DNA of 64,000 nucleotides from Neoscytalidium dimidiatum (GCA_037367355.1 CM074703.1:1178001-1242000); one strand, 5' to 3'; positions 11,235-22,290 are shown, counted from the stretch's first letter. Notes: generated by a model from the letters alone, not told the origin. Numbers and translations: made by a program.

Positions 11235-11353
11235 ACGTACAGCAGGCAGGATTCCCCAATGGTCACCCACTTGAGTACTAATTGCCCGGTCTACTGCTTA
11301 AATATCGGAGAGCGAACGGGATCCGTTGGTCTCAGTAGCCTGTGGCCGTACGT
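11235..11353 (-). rRNA. 5S ribosomal RNA (dispersed copy)
   Basis: Minus-strand sequence of 119 nt begins ACGTACGGCC and ends GCTGTACGT; these ends pair over nine positions as helix I of 5S rRNA. Inside are GGATCCCGTTCGCTCTCCGA (loop B and helix III region) and AGTACTCAAGTGGGTGACC (the helix IV/V and box C promoter region). A T-run (CTTTTTG) directly follows the 3' end, as expected for RNA polymerase III termination. Dispersed single 5S genes are the rule in filamentous ascomycetes. A few positions look unusual (for example TTAAGCAGTAGACCGGGC), so it may be a minor variant or pseudogene copy. It is flanked by the ankyrin relic and the FAD monooxygenase. Confidence 0.85.
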
Positions 11354-11874
11354 GATAGGAGGCCTTGTTGTTAATGTTTATGAAGATCAAACATCAGGTG
11401 GTGTAATACTCAGTTGGTGAGCGGGTAGAGCAGCAAGTCAGGACCATGGGAGTGGAATACGGAAGGTAGAATGCCTCCTACTTGCCACTGGTAGCATATG
11501 TGAAGGTGGTGTGCAAGTGCTTAGCATGTGCAACAAAAATTTGCGACCGGAGAGGTATGTTTGGCCTCATCATCTGCATCAGTGAGAGGGACTTTCGCAT
11601 CTGCAGCAAGTATAGCTGAGGCAAACAAATACAAGAGTATGGAAGGGCAGCACGTTTACAGGGGAATTAGGCGAATATGAGTAAGGCAGCTCGGCTGGGA
11701 GAGGAGAAGTTGGCTGGCTAAATAGCGGCTGGCTGCCGGCTTTATCCGGGACTACAGCCCATTGCAACATCCAGCGCCGTGCCGAGAATAAAACCCTTAT
11801 TTTACGTTTCTTTGCTTCAAAAAGCCTTTCTCCCATATCAGAGGGCATCTCCTACGGCTCCAGGGATTAAGACA
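11354..11874. other. Intergenic upstream of the FAD monooxygenase
   Basis: No gene seen. The block around 11405-11460 faintly recalls a tRNA D-arm but lacks a T-arm. Pyrimidine-rich sequence at about 11805-11850 probably belongs to the leader of the next gene. Confidence 0.35.
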
Positions 11875-13161
11875 ATGACGAATTCAAACCCAGGCCCCCG
11901 CATCGCCATCCTGGGCGCCGGTATTGGTGGCCTCGCTCTTGCAATTGGTCTGATCAAGCGCGGTGTATCGGTAACGATATATGAGGCCGCAAATAGGTTT
12001 TCCACGCTCGGTGCAGGAATTGGTTTTGGACCTAACACGTTGAACGCGATAAACCTTATCGACCCGCGGTTCCGCGAGCAGTACAGTAAGGCGGCGACCC
12101 AGAATGAGAAGCCAGAATTCGAACACAGCATGTTCGACGCACTATATGCCGAAGATGGCTTCGGTGAGAAGAGTGGTTGGACCCGCGGGCTGGTCGGAGC
12201 ACCTTATTTCACCAGAAGCAGTGCTCACAGAAAAGATCTCCTCGACATCATGATGGACTTTATCCCGCCCGGGACCGTGGAGTTCAACAAGCGTGCCATT
12301 TCTTGTGAAGACACAGGCGAAAAGGTTACAGTCACCTTTGAAGATGGAGAAGACGTGGTTGCTGACGCCGTTATTGGCTGTGACGGAGTAAAAGGCATCA
12401 CCCGAGAAAAGGTCCTCGCCGAAATTGCACCGGAGGAAGTCCCACCCAAGTACTGCGGTATGTTCATCTATAGAGGTATCCTTCCAATGGATAAGGCGAA
12501 AGAGATTTTAGGATATCATGCCGGAGATGCAAAGTGGTTCATGGCAAAAGGAAAAGGTGTTGTGATCTACCCCATATCAAAAGGAAAGGAAGAAAACTTT
12601 GTCTTCTTCATCAAAGACGACAATCCATGGACTCAAGGGGATACAGCAGTGCCTTGCAACAAGGAGGAGATGGTGGCGGACTTGCTCGACTTCGATCAAC
12701 GGCTTCTCAAGCTTCTGGACTGGGCGACACCCCTTAGGTGGCCATTGTGGCATCATCCCGACACCCCCACCTACCACAAAGGGCGGATCTGCTTACTTGG
12801 CGATGTTGCTCACGCCTCGAGCCCATACCAAGCTGCGGGTGCCGGCCAAGCAATGGAGGATGCTGTCATCCTCGCCCATTTATTGGCTTTGGTCAAGACT
12901 CCGGGGCAATTGCAGCCCGCTTTCCAGGTGTACGACTTGCTTCGACGACCACGAGCGCAGAAAGTTGTGACGACAAGCCTCATTGCCGGGATCACTAGAC
13001 TCTGGCTACAACCTGGGATAGGCAGTGACATGGAGAAGATCGTGGAAAATAGCAATCACAGTGTGCATTGGATTTGGCAATACAACATTTCTGCAGACCT
13101 CAAGAAAGCAGAGCACGAGTTTTACAGGCTGGTAGAGCGATATGGGATGGCTTCAACGTGA
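11875..13161 (+). CDS. FAD-dependent monooxygenase (salicylate hydroxylase type)
   Basis: A single exon of 429 residues, starting at the ATG at 11875 that gives the normal short lead before the dinucleotide fold; an upstream in-frame ATG at 11779 would add an unlikely leader. Family signatures are complete: the GxGxxG FAD-binding motif ILGAGIGG at residues 12-19, the NAD(P)H-linked DG motif VIGCDG about residue 165, and GRICLLGD at 303-310 followed by AHASSPYQAAGAGQAMEDA, which contacts the flavin. Group A flavin monooxygenases hydroxylate aromatic or polyketide substrates using NAD(P)H and O2; salicylate hydroxylase-like fungal members act in aromatic catabolism or in secondary metabolism. 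No membrane helix or signal peptide. It heads a run of oxidative genes (11.8-20.4 kb). Confidence 0.9.
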   Translation: MTNSNPGPRIAILGAGIGGLALAIGLIKRGVSVTIYEAANRFSTLGAGIGFGPNTLNAINLIDPRFREQYSKAATQNEKPEFEHSMFDALYAEDGFGEKSGWTRGLVGAPYFTRSSAHRKDLLDIMMDFIPPGTVEFNKRAISCEDTGEKVTVTFEDGEDVVADAVIGCDGVKGITREKVLAEIAPEEVPPKYCGMFIYRGILPMDKAKEILGYHAGDAKWFMAKGKGVVIYPISKGKEENFVFFIKDDNPWTQGDTAVPCNKEEMVADLLDFDQRLLKLLDWATPLRWPLWHHPDTPTYHKGRICLLGDVAHASSPYQAAGAGQAMEDAVILAHLLALVKTPGQLQPAFQVYDLLRRPRAQKVVTTSLIAGITRLWLQPGIGSDMEKIVENSNHSVHWIWQYNISADLKKAEHEFYRLVERYGMAST

Positions 13162-13863
13162 CGCATCAAAAACTACACAGATAACCGAGGGGAAGGTTTT
13201 GATGGACATGTTACTTAATTCTACACAAAGAAGGTATTGAACATTGCATCAATGTCAACGCCACCCAACGCCGTTGCCGAGTTTTTGCGGGCCATGAATG
13301 CAAAGGCTGATCTTTCTCTTTCGCGGCGCTGATTTGTTTCAGCTGCATGTCAGCTCGCCAGCGGACCAGATTTTCCACCAAACAGTAGCGCGAAACCCAG
13401 GGTTGCGGAAGAAGAGCTTCTTTGGATCATCCATCATTTCCCCGGTAGGCCGACCTCTCGGGAAGCTACCAAATGGAGATGAATGGTATATCTGTCTGTC
13501 CTACCTTTCGCAGTCATGTTCAAATACGATACATCCCAGCTAACCCATGTATATCTCTCGCTGCCACCCACCGCTTGGCGTGTATGAAGATGTCAATCCA
13601 ATCCATTCCTGGCAATATACAACGGTCTTCGATGCGTATAAGCTGGGCGTGATTGATGTGCGTTATTTTCAATATCATTTCGATTGCCTCCATATTTCCC
13701 TGTTTGCTCATGCATACTCTGGAGCCGCCTCCAGCGACGGGATTTCCAATCGGCATTGTAATCTCGACTTAATTTACGAAAACCGTTCCGACTCTCCCAC
13801 TACCGACACCGCCATTGTATTAACACCCATTTTTTGCCTCATTTCCGCATTATTATTGAAGTT
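13162..13863. other. Intergenic, nothing recognised
   Basis: Lies between the monooxygenase and the MFS relic. Open frames are short, overlapping and unlike any family. It presumably holds the 3' end of the former and the promoter of the latter. Confidence 0.4.
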
Positions 13864-14756
13864 ATGAAATCAGCATCACAAGAGGACTCAAAGTCCGCGC
13901 AGGGGAACGTGTTGGTGCAAATTGGAGAACAGGACCCCGCTCTTGACCGAAAGCTACTACGGAAACGAGATGTGGTACTAATTCCAATCACGGGTGTAAT
14001 GTACACTCTTCTCTTCCTAGATCGCACGAACATTGCCGATGCGCGGGCTTTAGGAATAGGGACTCTTACCGGACTGGAAGCTGTGTTGAATATGCCCACA
14101 AGTGGCTACAACGTCGCTTTATCTATCTTTTATATCCCTTTTGTACTGGCAGAAATTCCTGTCAATCTCGTATTGAATTGGATCAGAATTCCCCTAAGGT
14201 ATCTGCTCGGTGGTCAGATGTTGCTCCTAGGTACGTTGAGATGTGCAGCGAGACCAAAAGAACGCTTACGATATCATCAGATATATTGGGAATGTGTCAG
14301 GGGCTAACTAGAATCTACGGCGGGCTCTTAGCCGTCCGGTTCTTGATGGGTGTTTTTGAGGCATCTCTGCCCGCTGGTGCCACCTACCTTATTTCCGTAT
14401 ATTACACGAAGCGTGAAGCAGCTCTCCGGTTTGCGTGATTCTTCAACTTTGCCCTGGCTGGTCCTCTCTTCTCTGGTCTTCTTGCATACGTCATACAGAA
14501 TCTACACGGGACCGGTGGCTACCAAGGATGGCGTTTGGTCTTCATCGTTGAAGGATGTAAGTGTAGACCTATGTTGATCACAGGCAACTTCATTGACTCA
14601 ATTGCCCAAGTAATGACTATCTTCCTCTCGATGTTTATCATCAGCTTCTGTCCAACACAACCCTCCCAAATAGATGGTACAGCAGCGAGTTCACAAGCAA
14701 GGCTGGCTCGTCACGCGGACTTTCTCCAAAAGTATCGGAGGCCCATTTCCAGATAG
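13864..14756 (+). pseudogene. Disrupted MFS transporter (allantoate permease/Dal5 type), N-terminal half
   Basis: Exon 1 (13864-14230) encodes a cytosolic lead with LDRKLLRKRDVVLIPITGVMY, then the LLFLDRTNIADARA loop and GYNVALSIFYIPFVLAEIPVN, all diagnostic of anion:cation symporters such as Dal5 and Tna1. A 50-bp intron (14231-14280) leads to LGMCQGLTRIYGG and FLMGVFEASLPAGATYL. An in-frame TGA at 14436-14438 (RFA-stop-FFNFALAGPLFSG) cuts the chain after helix 4-5. The same frame then continues for about 40 codons (GGYQGWR, VFIVEG), followed only by scraps such as ADFLQKYRR. The second six helices are absent. It is thus both nonsense-mutated and 3'-truncated. The intact version would have imported an organic anion or vitamin-like solute across the plasma membrane. 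Confidence 0.8.
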
Positions 14757-15118
14757 AGCATTTTTGGTGAAATCGCGGAGAAACTGCGGTTATTTAATTG
14801 CGGCACACCGACGGGCAATTAAGGCATTTCAAGTAGTGAGACCATAAGAAGCTACTTTCCATTATATGACTTTCGCTGACAGAGGTTATGCGCCGGTTCT
14901 ACTGCCTCCCTGCCTTTTAGGGCGGCTTTGTAGCATTGCTGCAGTGCCAGAAAGTGCATATCTCAAAACGCCATTATCGTTCCTATTGAGTCAGGTATCC
15001 CAAAGTACTTGGTACAAGGAATGATGTTTGTAGAAAAGAGTCTTTCATCGAGCTAGGCAATGGTCGAAATAAACTCAAACATATATCTCACTGACGACCG
15101 TACAAATTCATGACAGCA
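14757..15118. other. Gap between MFS relic and acyltransferase
   Basis: AT-rich, no open frame of interest. Probably decayed MFS sequence plus the 3' untranslated region of the minus-strand acyltransferase. Confidence 0.35.
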
Positions 15119-16669
15119 TTATATGTCTAACCCATGAAAGACGGTGTCCTCACAATCCTGCAAAAACTTCAGAACATCATCCTTCTCATGCCACGCATCA
15201 TTATACGCCGCACTCAAACTCAACTGCCCCCTCCAAGTCCCCAAGAACAGCCCCAGCCCGGTCCCCAACTCTTCCCCGGTCACCCACGGATCACTCAACT
15301 CAAACGGCCCCTGACTGGGCATGATAATCCTGTCCACGACCCCTATACTCGAAATCGACACCGACGGCGCCTCATTCGGTTCCGGCACCGGCCCCGCGAC
15401 GCCGTCTTCCGGATACGGCAGGGTCCCGAGCGCCCAATAGAGCGGCACCATGGGCAAATGCTCCGGATCGGCGCGGATGGACAGGTAAAAGTCCCTCATC
15501 TCCATCACGACGGACCGGAACTCGTCCCGGCGCTTCGCGCGCCCTTCCTCGGCGGTTGCCGGCGCGTCGCTGGCCGCCGGCACGTCCAGGTCGACCACCA
15601 GGCTCCGGCCGGACGTGGAGTGGTACACGGCCGCGGCGTGGGCGGGCGTGCCGAACGGGCCCTTGCAGTGCTTGCGGAGGTTGACGAGGCAGTAGTTGAC
15701 GTAGCGCACGCGGCGGGGCTGCGCGCGGCGGTCCTGCCGGTCGCGCACGCACAGCGCGATGGCGGCGTGGTAGGCGTGCGTCACGGTCGCGCCTAGGCTC
15801 CTGCATGCTTGGAGCAGGCGCAGGGAGGAGCGGTCCGCGGGCAGCACGCGGGCGACGCGTTGGTGCTTGCCGGGCACTCTGGGGCCGCGCTTGAAGGGGA
15901 TGCTGAGGGGCGGGGCGGCCTGGCGTAGGGAGACGTTGTGCGCGGTGATTTGCTCGAAGCGGCAGATTTGCTCGTCGGTGGGAGGGCGTGTGAGGCCGGC
16001 TGCGATTCGCAGGGGAGGGCTGAGGTTGTTCCATTCGGCGCCGAAGGTGGGGGTCTGGTATGAAGGGCCATGAGTGAAGGCTGACGCTGCGTGGGTCAGG
16101 AGGTTGTTGAAGAGGTGCAGGGTGCCTATGCCGTCAATTATGTCGTGGTGGGATCGCAATATGAGCTCTTGGCGTAGCAGTGTTCCATTCGCATCCGAAG
16201 ATGGGGGAGTAAGCAGGAGAATGGTTGGGAGGCGAGGTACCGGCGGGTCGTCGTTGCACCAGTCCTCCCCCGTCCGGCCATCAGATACTACGCAGAAAGT
16301 CGCGTTGAGCCAGTCCTTCTTCTGATGCTCTATTCCATCTTTTCTGAAAGCTTCGTAAACCTTTTTGCACTTCTTGCGAGCATGGTCGTACTCCACCCAA
16401 GAGGCGATTGTAGGATGATCGTATCGTAATGCGAGCCAGGCATTCTGAAGAGCTTCGGTGACACGCTGCTCTACTACAGCGCGACTGCTGCCCTCGGGCA
16501 CGGGAACAGAAAGTGAAAGATGCCCTGTCATGGCGAAGAAAGTACGGCCGCTGCTTTCGTACGCTTTTGCAAGGGAGGTGTAAAATTGCTCGGCCTCATC
16601 GAGATCACGCTCCCAACGGCCGGGGCTCACTTCTTCCCAATTAAGGTTGTCGTAAAGATTGGCATCCAT
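15119..16669 (-). CDS. Acyl/acetyltransferase with HHxxxDG motif (Tri3-like, condensation fold)
   Basis: A single exon of 516 residues. The centre of the N-terminal lobe carries SHHDIIDG at residues 173-180, giving H175-x-x-x-D179-G, the catalytic motif of CoA-dependent acyltransferases and condensation domains. The C-terminal end (ISSIGVVDRI, then GTWRGQLSLSAAYNDAWH) matches the closing segment of the fungal family that includes the trichothecene 15-O-acetyltransferase. Such enzymes acylate a hydroxyl of a secondary metabolite or alcohol using an acyl-CoA. No signal peptide. A TATA box lies 66-73 bases upstream of the start. Neighbours are a disrupted carrier and, beyond a 2-kb gap, a BBE-type oxidase, consistent with tailoring enzymes. 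The natural substrate cannot be inferred. Confidence 0.7.
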   Translation of the reverse strand: MDANLYDNLNWEEVSPGRWERDLDEAEQFYTSLAKAYESSGRTFFAMTGHLSLSVPVPEGSSRAVVEQRVTEALQNAWLALRYDHPTIASWVEYDHARKKCKKVYEAFRKDGIEHQKKDWLNATFCVVSDGRTGEDWCNDDPPVPRLPTILLLTPPSSDANGTLLRQELILRSHHDIIDGIGTLHLFNNLLTHAASAFTHGPSYQTPTFGAEWNNLSPPLRIAAGLTRPPTDEQICRFEQITAHNVSLRQAAPPLSIPFKRGPRVPGKHQRVARVLPADRSSLRLLQACRSLGATVTHAYHAAIALCVRDRQDRRAQPRRVRYVNYCLVNLRKHCKGPFGTPAHAAAVYHSTSGRSLVVDLDVPAASDAPATAEEGRAKRRDEFRSVVMEMRDFYLSIRADPEHLPMVPLYWALGTLPYPEDGVAGPVPEPNEAPSVSISSIGVVDRIIMPSQGPFELSDPWVTGEELGTGLGLFLGTWRGQLSLSAAYNDAWHEKDDVLKFLQDCEDTVFHGLDI

Positions 16670-16734
16670 TGTTTCAAGTAATTGAAATTTGTTTCCAAAC
16701 GAATGAACGCATGGTGCAATAGAATAGGGGAATA

Positions 16735-16742
16735 CTTATATA
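16735..16742 (-). promoter_or_regulatory. TATA box of the acyltransferase gene
   Basis: The minus strand reads TATATAAG, 66 bases or more before the start codon at 16669, with no other TATA-like element nearby. Confidence 0.5.
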
Positions 16743-18654
16743 CGTGTTCCAGCGCGTACCGTGTCATGTCATGGACACGTACGCAAAATGCAGAAGGGAA
16801 AAAAGACCAGGTTAAATACGGCCCGAGGTTTCGCCTGCCTTCTGGAGTTTCCTGTGCAAAGCTCTCCCCGGCTCCCGCCTTCACTATCAAGGAAACGGGC
16901 GATTTTCATGCGCTAGGATCTATCCGGAGTGACTCTGACGAGGTCGTAGCGACCATCGTCAATGTGGGCGCCGCCAATGAGAACCTGGCAGAACCTTGTT
17001 AGCCCGAAAAAGCTTAAGTTGAAAGTACTTCCTGATATAGTAAGAACATCCACCAGGAGTCACAGTGTCTAGTTTACTTTAGCACGCTTCTTCCCCTGTT
17101 TTGCGCTTGACTAATCTGTTTTTCACTACCGAGTTCTATTCTTGAGCGCCTCCATGTTGTTGCAGCTTTTTATGCTGTCTCAGCGCTAATTGGGAACACG
17201 CTAAGCTAGTCATGGATTAACTTGACCAAGCTCCCTCCTCAGCAGTAGTATCCATGTAACTTCAACAGTTTATTTCTTTTCTAAACTCTCTCATCCGAGC
17301 CAGGATGAGAATTTGGCAAAGAACTGTACTCTGCCACTTCGTAACTTCTCGCATCTATGCCTTATCTCAGTGCCAGCTCTCGGTTTACGCACTTCGACTG
17401 TAACGCTGGTGGGCAAATGATGGTATGACTCCGTTCATCTTCTCTATTGTAAGTTTCTCTGTTTACTTTCATACCCGGTCAACCGTGGCGTTGTCATACT
17501 ACTCATGATTCATTGGCTTTGGGGCTCTCTGCCAGGCAATCTTAGCGCCAGCAAGCGATTCAATAATCGGATCCTGCGCCCCCATTTCCATGCGGTCATC
17601 TCCGATAAAGCTTAGAGGAAATCCGATATCGAACTGCTTGATGCTCTCGATGTACTTGATCTGCTCGTCAGTGAAAGCAGATCAATTACGTGTGACAAAG
17701 TATTACCAGTGGCAAAATGATGTTCTCAATTCGCAGCTGCTAGGTCATCTGCAGAATTCGCTGACTTCTGGAACTTGTCCTTGTTACTTTCTAAAAACCT
17801 CGCCGAAGTATCGCAGCTGCAAATCCATAAAGGCTCCGCAACCACGTGAATGCAGACAGGTATAAGCTAATTTACAGCAATGCGGCTGCGTAATTCGCCC
17901 CAAAATGGCCCGGATGACTTTAAGAATCTCTTCCATGTCCCAGCCGACTTCCTTCGTGAAAAAGTGCAAACTTTGTCATTGCAGTTCTCCGGGCATGTGG
18001 TCAAAGTTTGAGCGTATACGCTGCTAACAAAGCCAACCCCACACTCCCGGCAAGAGCTCCTAACTTAGGAACGGTTTACCTTACGCCGGTAACTCGGCCC
18101 GCGACTCCTTAAAAACATGTAGAGGCGGAGCATCGATCCAAGCCGAAGCTTGACCGACGTCGGCCCGGGTTGAGAGATACTGCGGATTGGGTAGAAGTCA
18201 ACGCGTGCGGTAATTCCTATTTAGTATCTAGCCGCCCAACCGGTCCGCCGATCTCTGCCTGGGCGCAGGATTATTATCGGCGATATGAAACGATCCAATG
18301 GGAGCTCACTCCATGTTCACAAGGCTAAGACAGGCATGGCAATTGCAAAGCATTTATAGGTTGTCTTGCACAATGGGTGGAGGTATCTACTCACACGAGA
18401 TCGAGCGAAGCTTCCACAGGCTTCAGGCATAGCATGATGCAACCCCGCGTGTCGCAGGCCAAGCCTCCCAAATGAGCGCGGAACGAAGCGGTCTTGCGTG
18501 TGGAGAGTACTTGACCTCAGCTACTCGGAGAAGTGCGCAAACCTGAAAGCCACAGGAGTATAAGAATGAGTTCACCCTCATAGCGAAAGATGTTTAACTG
18601 TGACTTACCATTGAATACTGCTCTTACAACTCATTCTTAATCGCCTAATATACT
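16743..18654. other. Long gap with one coding-like exon
   Basis: Apart from the open segment described at 17508-17680, no gene is seen. The sequence from 18000 to 18650 is presumably the promoter of the BBE-type oxidase gene. Confidence 0.4.
17508..17680 (-). pseudogene. Unidentified coding remnant (C-terminal exon)
   Basis: The minus strand has an open segment reading AFTDEQIKYIESIKQFDIGF, then PLSFIGDDRMEMGAQDP and AKIAWQRAPKPMN before a stop. Its composition looks genuinely coding. A second minus-strand open piece at 17784-17969 includes FFTKEVGWDMEEILKVIRAI and could be an upstream exon. I do not recognise the family and see no start, so it is noted as a fragment only. Confidence 0.35.
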
Positions 18655-20359
18655 ATGCGTAAAGCCGGTTTTCTCAGCAATTGGCCTGGACTGGCCCTGC
18701 TCGCAGCCGCAAATCATGCTCATTCATCAGCAACCCTTCCACGGGACATTGCAGGCTGTGTCAGTGCTATCTCCCTCCTCAAGCACTAGTCTTCTGACAC
18801 TGTCTTCAGTGCAAGGTTCTCCAAAGTGCGGGTTTCGAACATGTCTACACGCCCAAAGATGATGCCTACTCGCAACGGGTTGATTCGTACTGGTCGCTCA
18901 CCGCCCAGCTCCACCCATACTGCATCGTGCAGCCATCTGACGCTTCAGACGTCGCCAAAGCGCTCACGACCCTAACCCAGGAGACTGCCTGCAACTTTGC
19001 CGTTCGTAGCGGCGGCCACTCGTCGAACGCAGGAGCGAACAACATCAACGAAGGTGTTACCATAGATCTCGGTGTGCTTGTCTCACATCCATACCCGCCG
19101 AATAGCGGTCATGTCCTGCTGCGTCACTAATCCGTACGAACGCAGGCTTGATGAACACGACAACCTGCAACGCCACCCGAGGCGCCGTCTCTATCCTCCC
19201 TGCCGCGCAGTGGCTCCACGTCTACCAGATGACAGACGCCCTCGACGTCGCCGTCCTCGGCGGCCGCCTCAGCACCGTGGGTGTAGGGGGGTTGGTGACC
19301 GGCGGCGGCTTCTCGTTCTTCCTGTACCAGCGAGGCTTCGTCTGCGACAACGTGCGCGGCTTCGAAGTCGTGCTCGCCGGCGGCGAGATCGTCGAAGCCA
19401 ACGCGGAGACGAATGCCGACCTCTTCACCGCGCTGAAGGGCGGCTCGGCCAACTTCGGCATTGTCACGCGCATCGACATGGACGCCTTCGAGAGGACGCC
19501 GATATGGGGCGGCACGCAGACGTACGCCGCCGACGCGACCGAGGCCCACGTGCGCGCCATCGTGGAGTGGACGGACAATATTGAGCATTATCAGAACGGC
19601 TCCGCGGTCATCTTTTGGACGTACAAGCCTGCCGACGGCGCCATAGTCGTCAATGATGTGCTGACTGATGTGGGAGGCGTTGTTGCTGCACCGGCATTTG
19701 ATGGCTTTTTGCCTATACCGGGGAATACCTCTTCGACCATGAGCATCACTAACATGTCAACCTTGGCGACTGGTACCCAGGCTGAGGGCTACAGGTATGT
19801 TTTAGCGGCATGGGGTCTTTCTTTCTATTGGTGAGCTGACAAAAAAAAAAGAAACGTCTGGTTCACTCTGACCTTCCGAAACGACGAAGCCGTGATTAGA
19901 AAGGCTGTTCAACTCCATGAAACTCTGGTCAAAGAAATGTTGGAAGAGACCCCCGATGGTGATTTCGAGACGCAGTGCTTCTTCCAGCCCTTTCCCGCAG
20001 TTGTGGGCAAACACTCCGCCGAGAGGGGAGGTAACATCTTAGGCGTCGACAGTATCACGGAGAACGCCATTGTTTGGTTAGGCTCACTTGCTGTGAACGG
20101 AGTTGACGGGGAAGCTCTTGCAAGACAGAAGATGCAAGCATGGAAGGACAGCATCGAAGAGTATAGTAGAAGCATGGGGGCTTACATTGGCTTCCGGTAC
20201 GCAAACTACGCCGACCAGTCTCAGGATGTCGTAGCTAGCTACGGTGAAGGCAACGTCGGGAAAATGCTGGCCGTATCAAAAAAGTATGACCCCGATGGCG
20301 TCTTCCAAATTCGAGCTCCGGGGGGATTCAAAATTCCCACAAGCACCGTGATGTTTTAA
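18655..20359 (+). CDS. Secreted FAD-linked oxidase, berberine-bridge-enzyme (BBE) type
   Basis: Four exons, 18655-18759, 18810-19071, 19146-19794 and 19852-20359 (introns of 50, 74 and 57 bp), join to 507 residues. A hydrophobic signal peptide spans about residues 1-23. The FAD-binding PCMH domain carries AVRSGGHSSNAG, with His105 in the position that binds FAD covalently, and TIDLGGLMN. The later loop reads VGVGGLVTGGGFSFF with VCDNVRGFEVV; the extra Cys used by bicovalent members is not present at the expected place, so attachment is probably through the single His. The BBE tail ends with YANYADQSQD and KKYDPDGVFQIR. Such enzymes oxidise alcohols, sugars or secondary metabolites. Exon phases close perfectly, and no disruption is visible. 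Confidence 0.9.
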
Positions 20360-22290
20360 TTGTAAGGCATACTTGGGCTTGGATAATTGTACGTAACATT
20401 CGTTTAGTAAGAGAAGAAAGCTCTGGTCAGACTCAGTCGGCTCTTTTTAACTCGCTTTAATGATTCGTGTTCTGTAGATATCTGTCCGAAAAGGGAAAAT
20501 CCTCTAATTTTACCATAAATTTCTAGCATTCATGCTTTATTATTTCTTGGTAGTGCTTTTCCGTCGGCCCTGACGGCAATACCAATATTGAGGATACTTC
20601 AGTAACAAAGATCGATAAAACGCCAATACGCCTTTACAAGATCCTTGAGCTCGCTCATAGGTAGAAAAAGTACGTGAAAGACTCCTGAGGTCACCGTTGG
20701 CAGAAAGCTGATATTGGAGCAGTGTCGACATTGTTTCGCGCTTGTGACGGTTGAGGATAGTTTTGCGGCACTTCATTGCAGCAAGAGGAAGTAAGAGAAT
20801 GTCTGGAAGATGATGCTCTAAGGATGATACATAGTGGCAACCCTTTCCAGTCTATTTCCTAACTGGCGAAGAGGCAGAATCCCTTCAACAAATGTGTCTA
20901 TGCTCCAGTGGTTCGTTCAGTGGAAATCAAAACTGATTTTCCATTTCGACCCACAATCTGAGCAGCAGGTTTCACCGTAGAGCAACTTTTGGAGCCATTT
21001 ACTACCGATATGCCTCAATCAGCCATGAGAGAGAGCCGCCTATTCCGTTGAGTAGCTCGCAAAGTTCGGTCCAATTGGGAACAAGCGGCTTATACTGGAG
21101 TTCGGGGAACACAGTGGCGTGACTTTGTGCCAGATCCCACGCTCTCGATACTGTAACTGATGGGGTCAGTAGTGCCAACAAATAGTGGCACGTGCCAGAC
21201 CAATAGCCAAACTCTCGCGCGCACTGCAACTAGCTCCGGTGGAGTTATGTCCATCACTATGAGCCTCTCTTTCCCAACAAACAAGTAAAACAACGATCAT
21301 GATCAGGAGACGTCAGTTTGTTGCACTTACAAAGTTTCATATGGGTTGGCACTGCTTTACCAGATACTGATTCCAACATTGGGCAGCTCGAGACTAGATT
21401 CAGATCACTTTAGTCGCGAAGAACTCCATTCCTCACGTGTCACTGACAAAAAATGGGAAAGCATAAGACCCTTATCTTCTCTTCTATGAAAAAAGTATCG
21501 GCGAAGGGTCTCTTGACTTTGATAACATTGGAGCAGGTATGGAAGCTTCCCAACGCATACTGAATATTTCCCGCGTATCGAGCTCCTGTGCGCCAGAAAA
21601 GGAGATCAACAAAAAGGTGGACAACAATTTCCCTTTTACTAAGATGATAGATTCGAGAAAGATGGCAATTTTCTGACGCAAGGGACAACCATAGGCTACT
21701 AAAGTTCGATGGTAGCATAGGTCTGTTTCAGTCCACGGGGTCGACCCTCATGGTCGGAACCGCTAAATAGCGCAACGTTGGCCGTTGATCTCCCACGTTA
21801 CGGACGGTGTTCTCTGGTGGGGATCCCGACGTCAGCGCAAAGTTGTAGAAGCGCAATCCCTTCGTTCCGTGCAATATCCATGCGGCATTATTCTATCGCG
21901 CGGCTCTCTGGCCGTGAGTAGAGGATAGCCTTCACAAGCAAATCGGCCCGTCTCGCGGAACATCCGCATTTTGCATCACAACGCCCTTGTTGAACTTGCA
22001 ACGATAGTCGCACGTCCCGAAAAAGAAGGAGCAAGGTGATCTCCATCTTCCTGCGACACTGCTGAAGGAACGGCCAAGAGGTTGGTACACAGAACCTGCG
22101 CTGTGAGCGAATTATGCGGACGCACTCTTTTTGTGTATACTCAACGAAACTATACTCCCAACATCCGCATGTAAGAGTATCTCGGAGCAAGCATAAATAA
22201 CAGGCACTCCTCTTGTGCTCTGCTAATCACACTACTTGTCCACCTCATCTTCAAGACGATATCCTGCCTCTTACGGAAAACCTAGCAGCC
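20360..22290. other. Gap of about 1.9 kb, no recognised gene
   Basis: Minus-strand open pieces at 20540-20776, 21002-21229, 21440-21718 and 21888-22190 could be remnants of one decayed gene, but I recognise none of them. A TATA-like CATAAATAA at 22192-22200 sits about 90 bases before the next start. Confidence 0.35.
22192..22200 (+). promoter_or_regulatory. TATA-like box of the secreted charge-block protein
   Basis: CATAAATAA lies about 90 bases before the start codon at 22291. Confidence 0.45.

Noticed and set aside
11405..11470. tRNA-like sequence (GCTCAGTTGG-like part)
   Set aside because: No T-arm GGTTCRANNCC, no closing acceptor stem and no anticodon stem could be formed.
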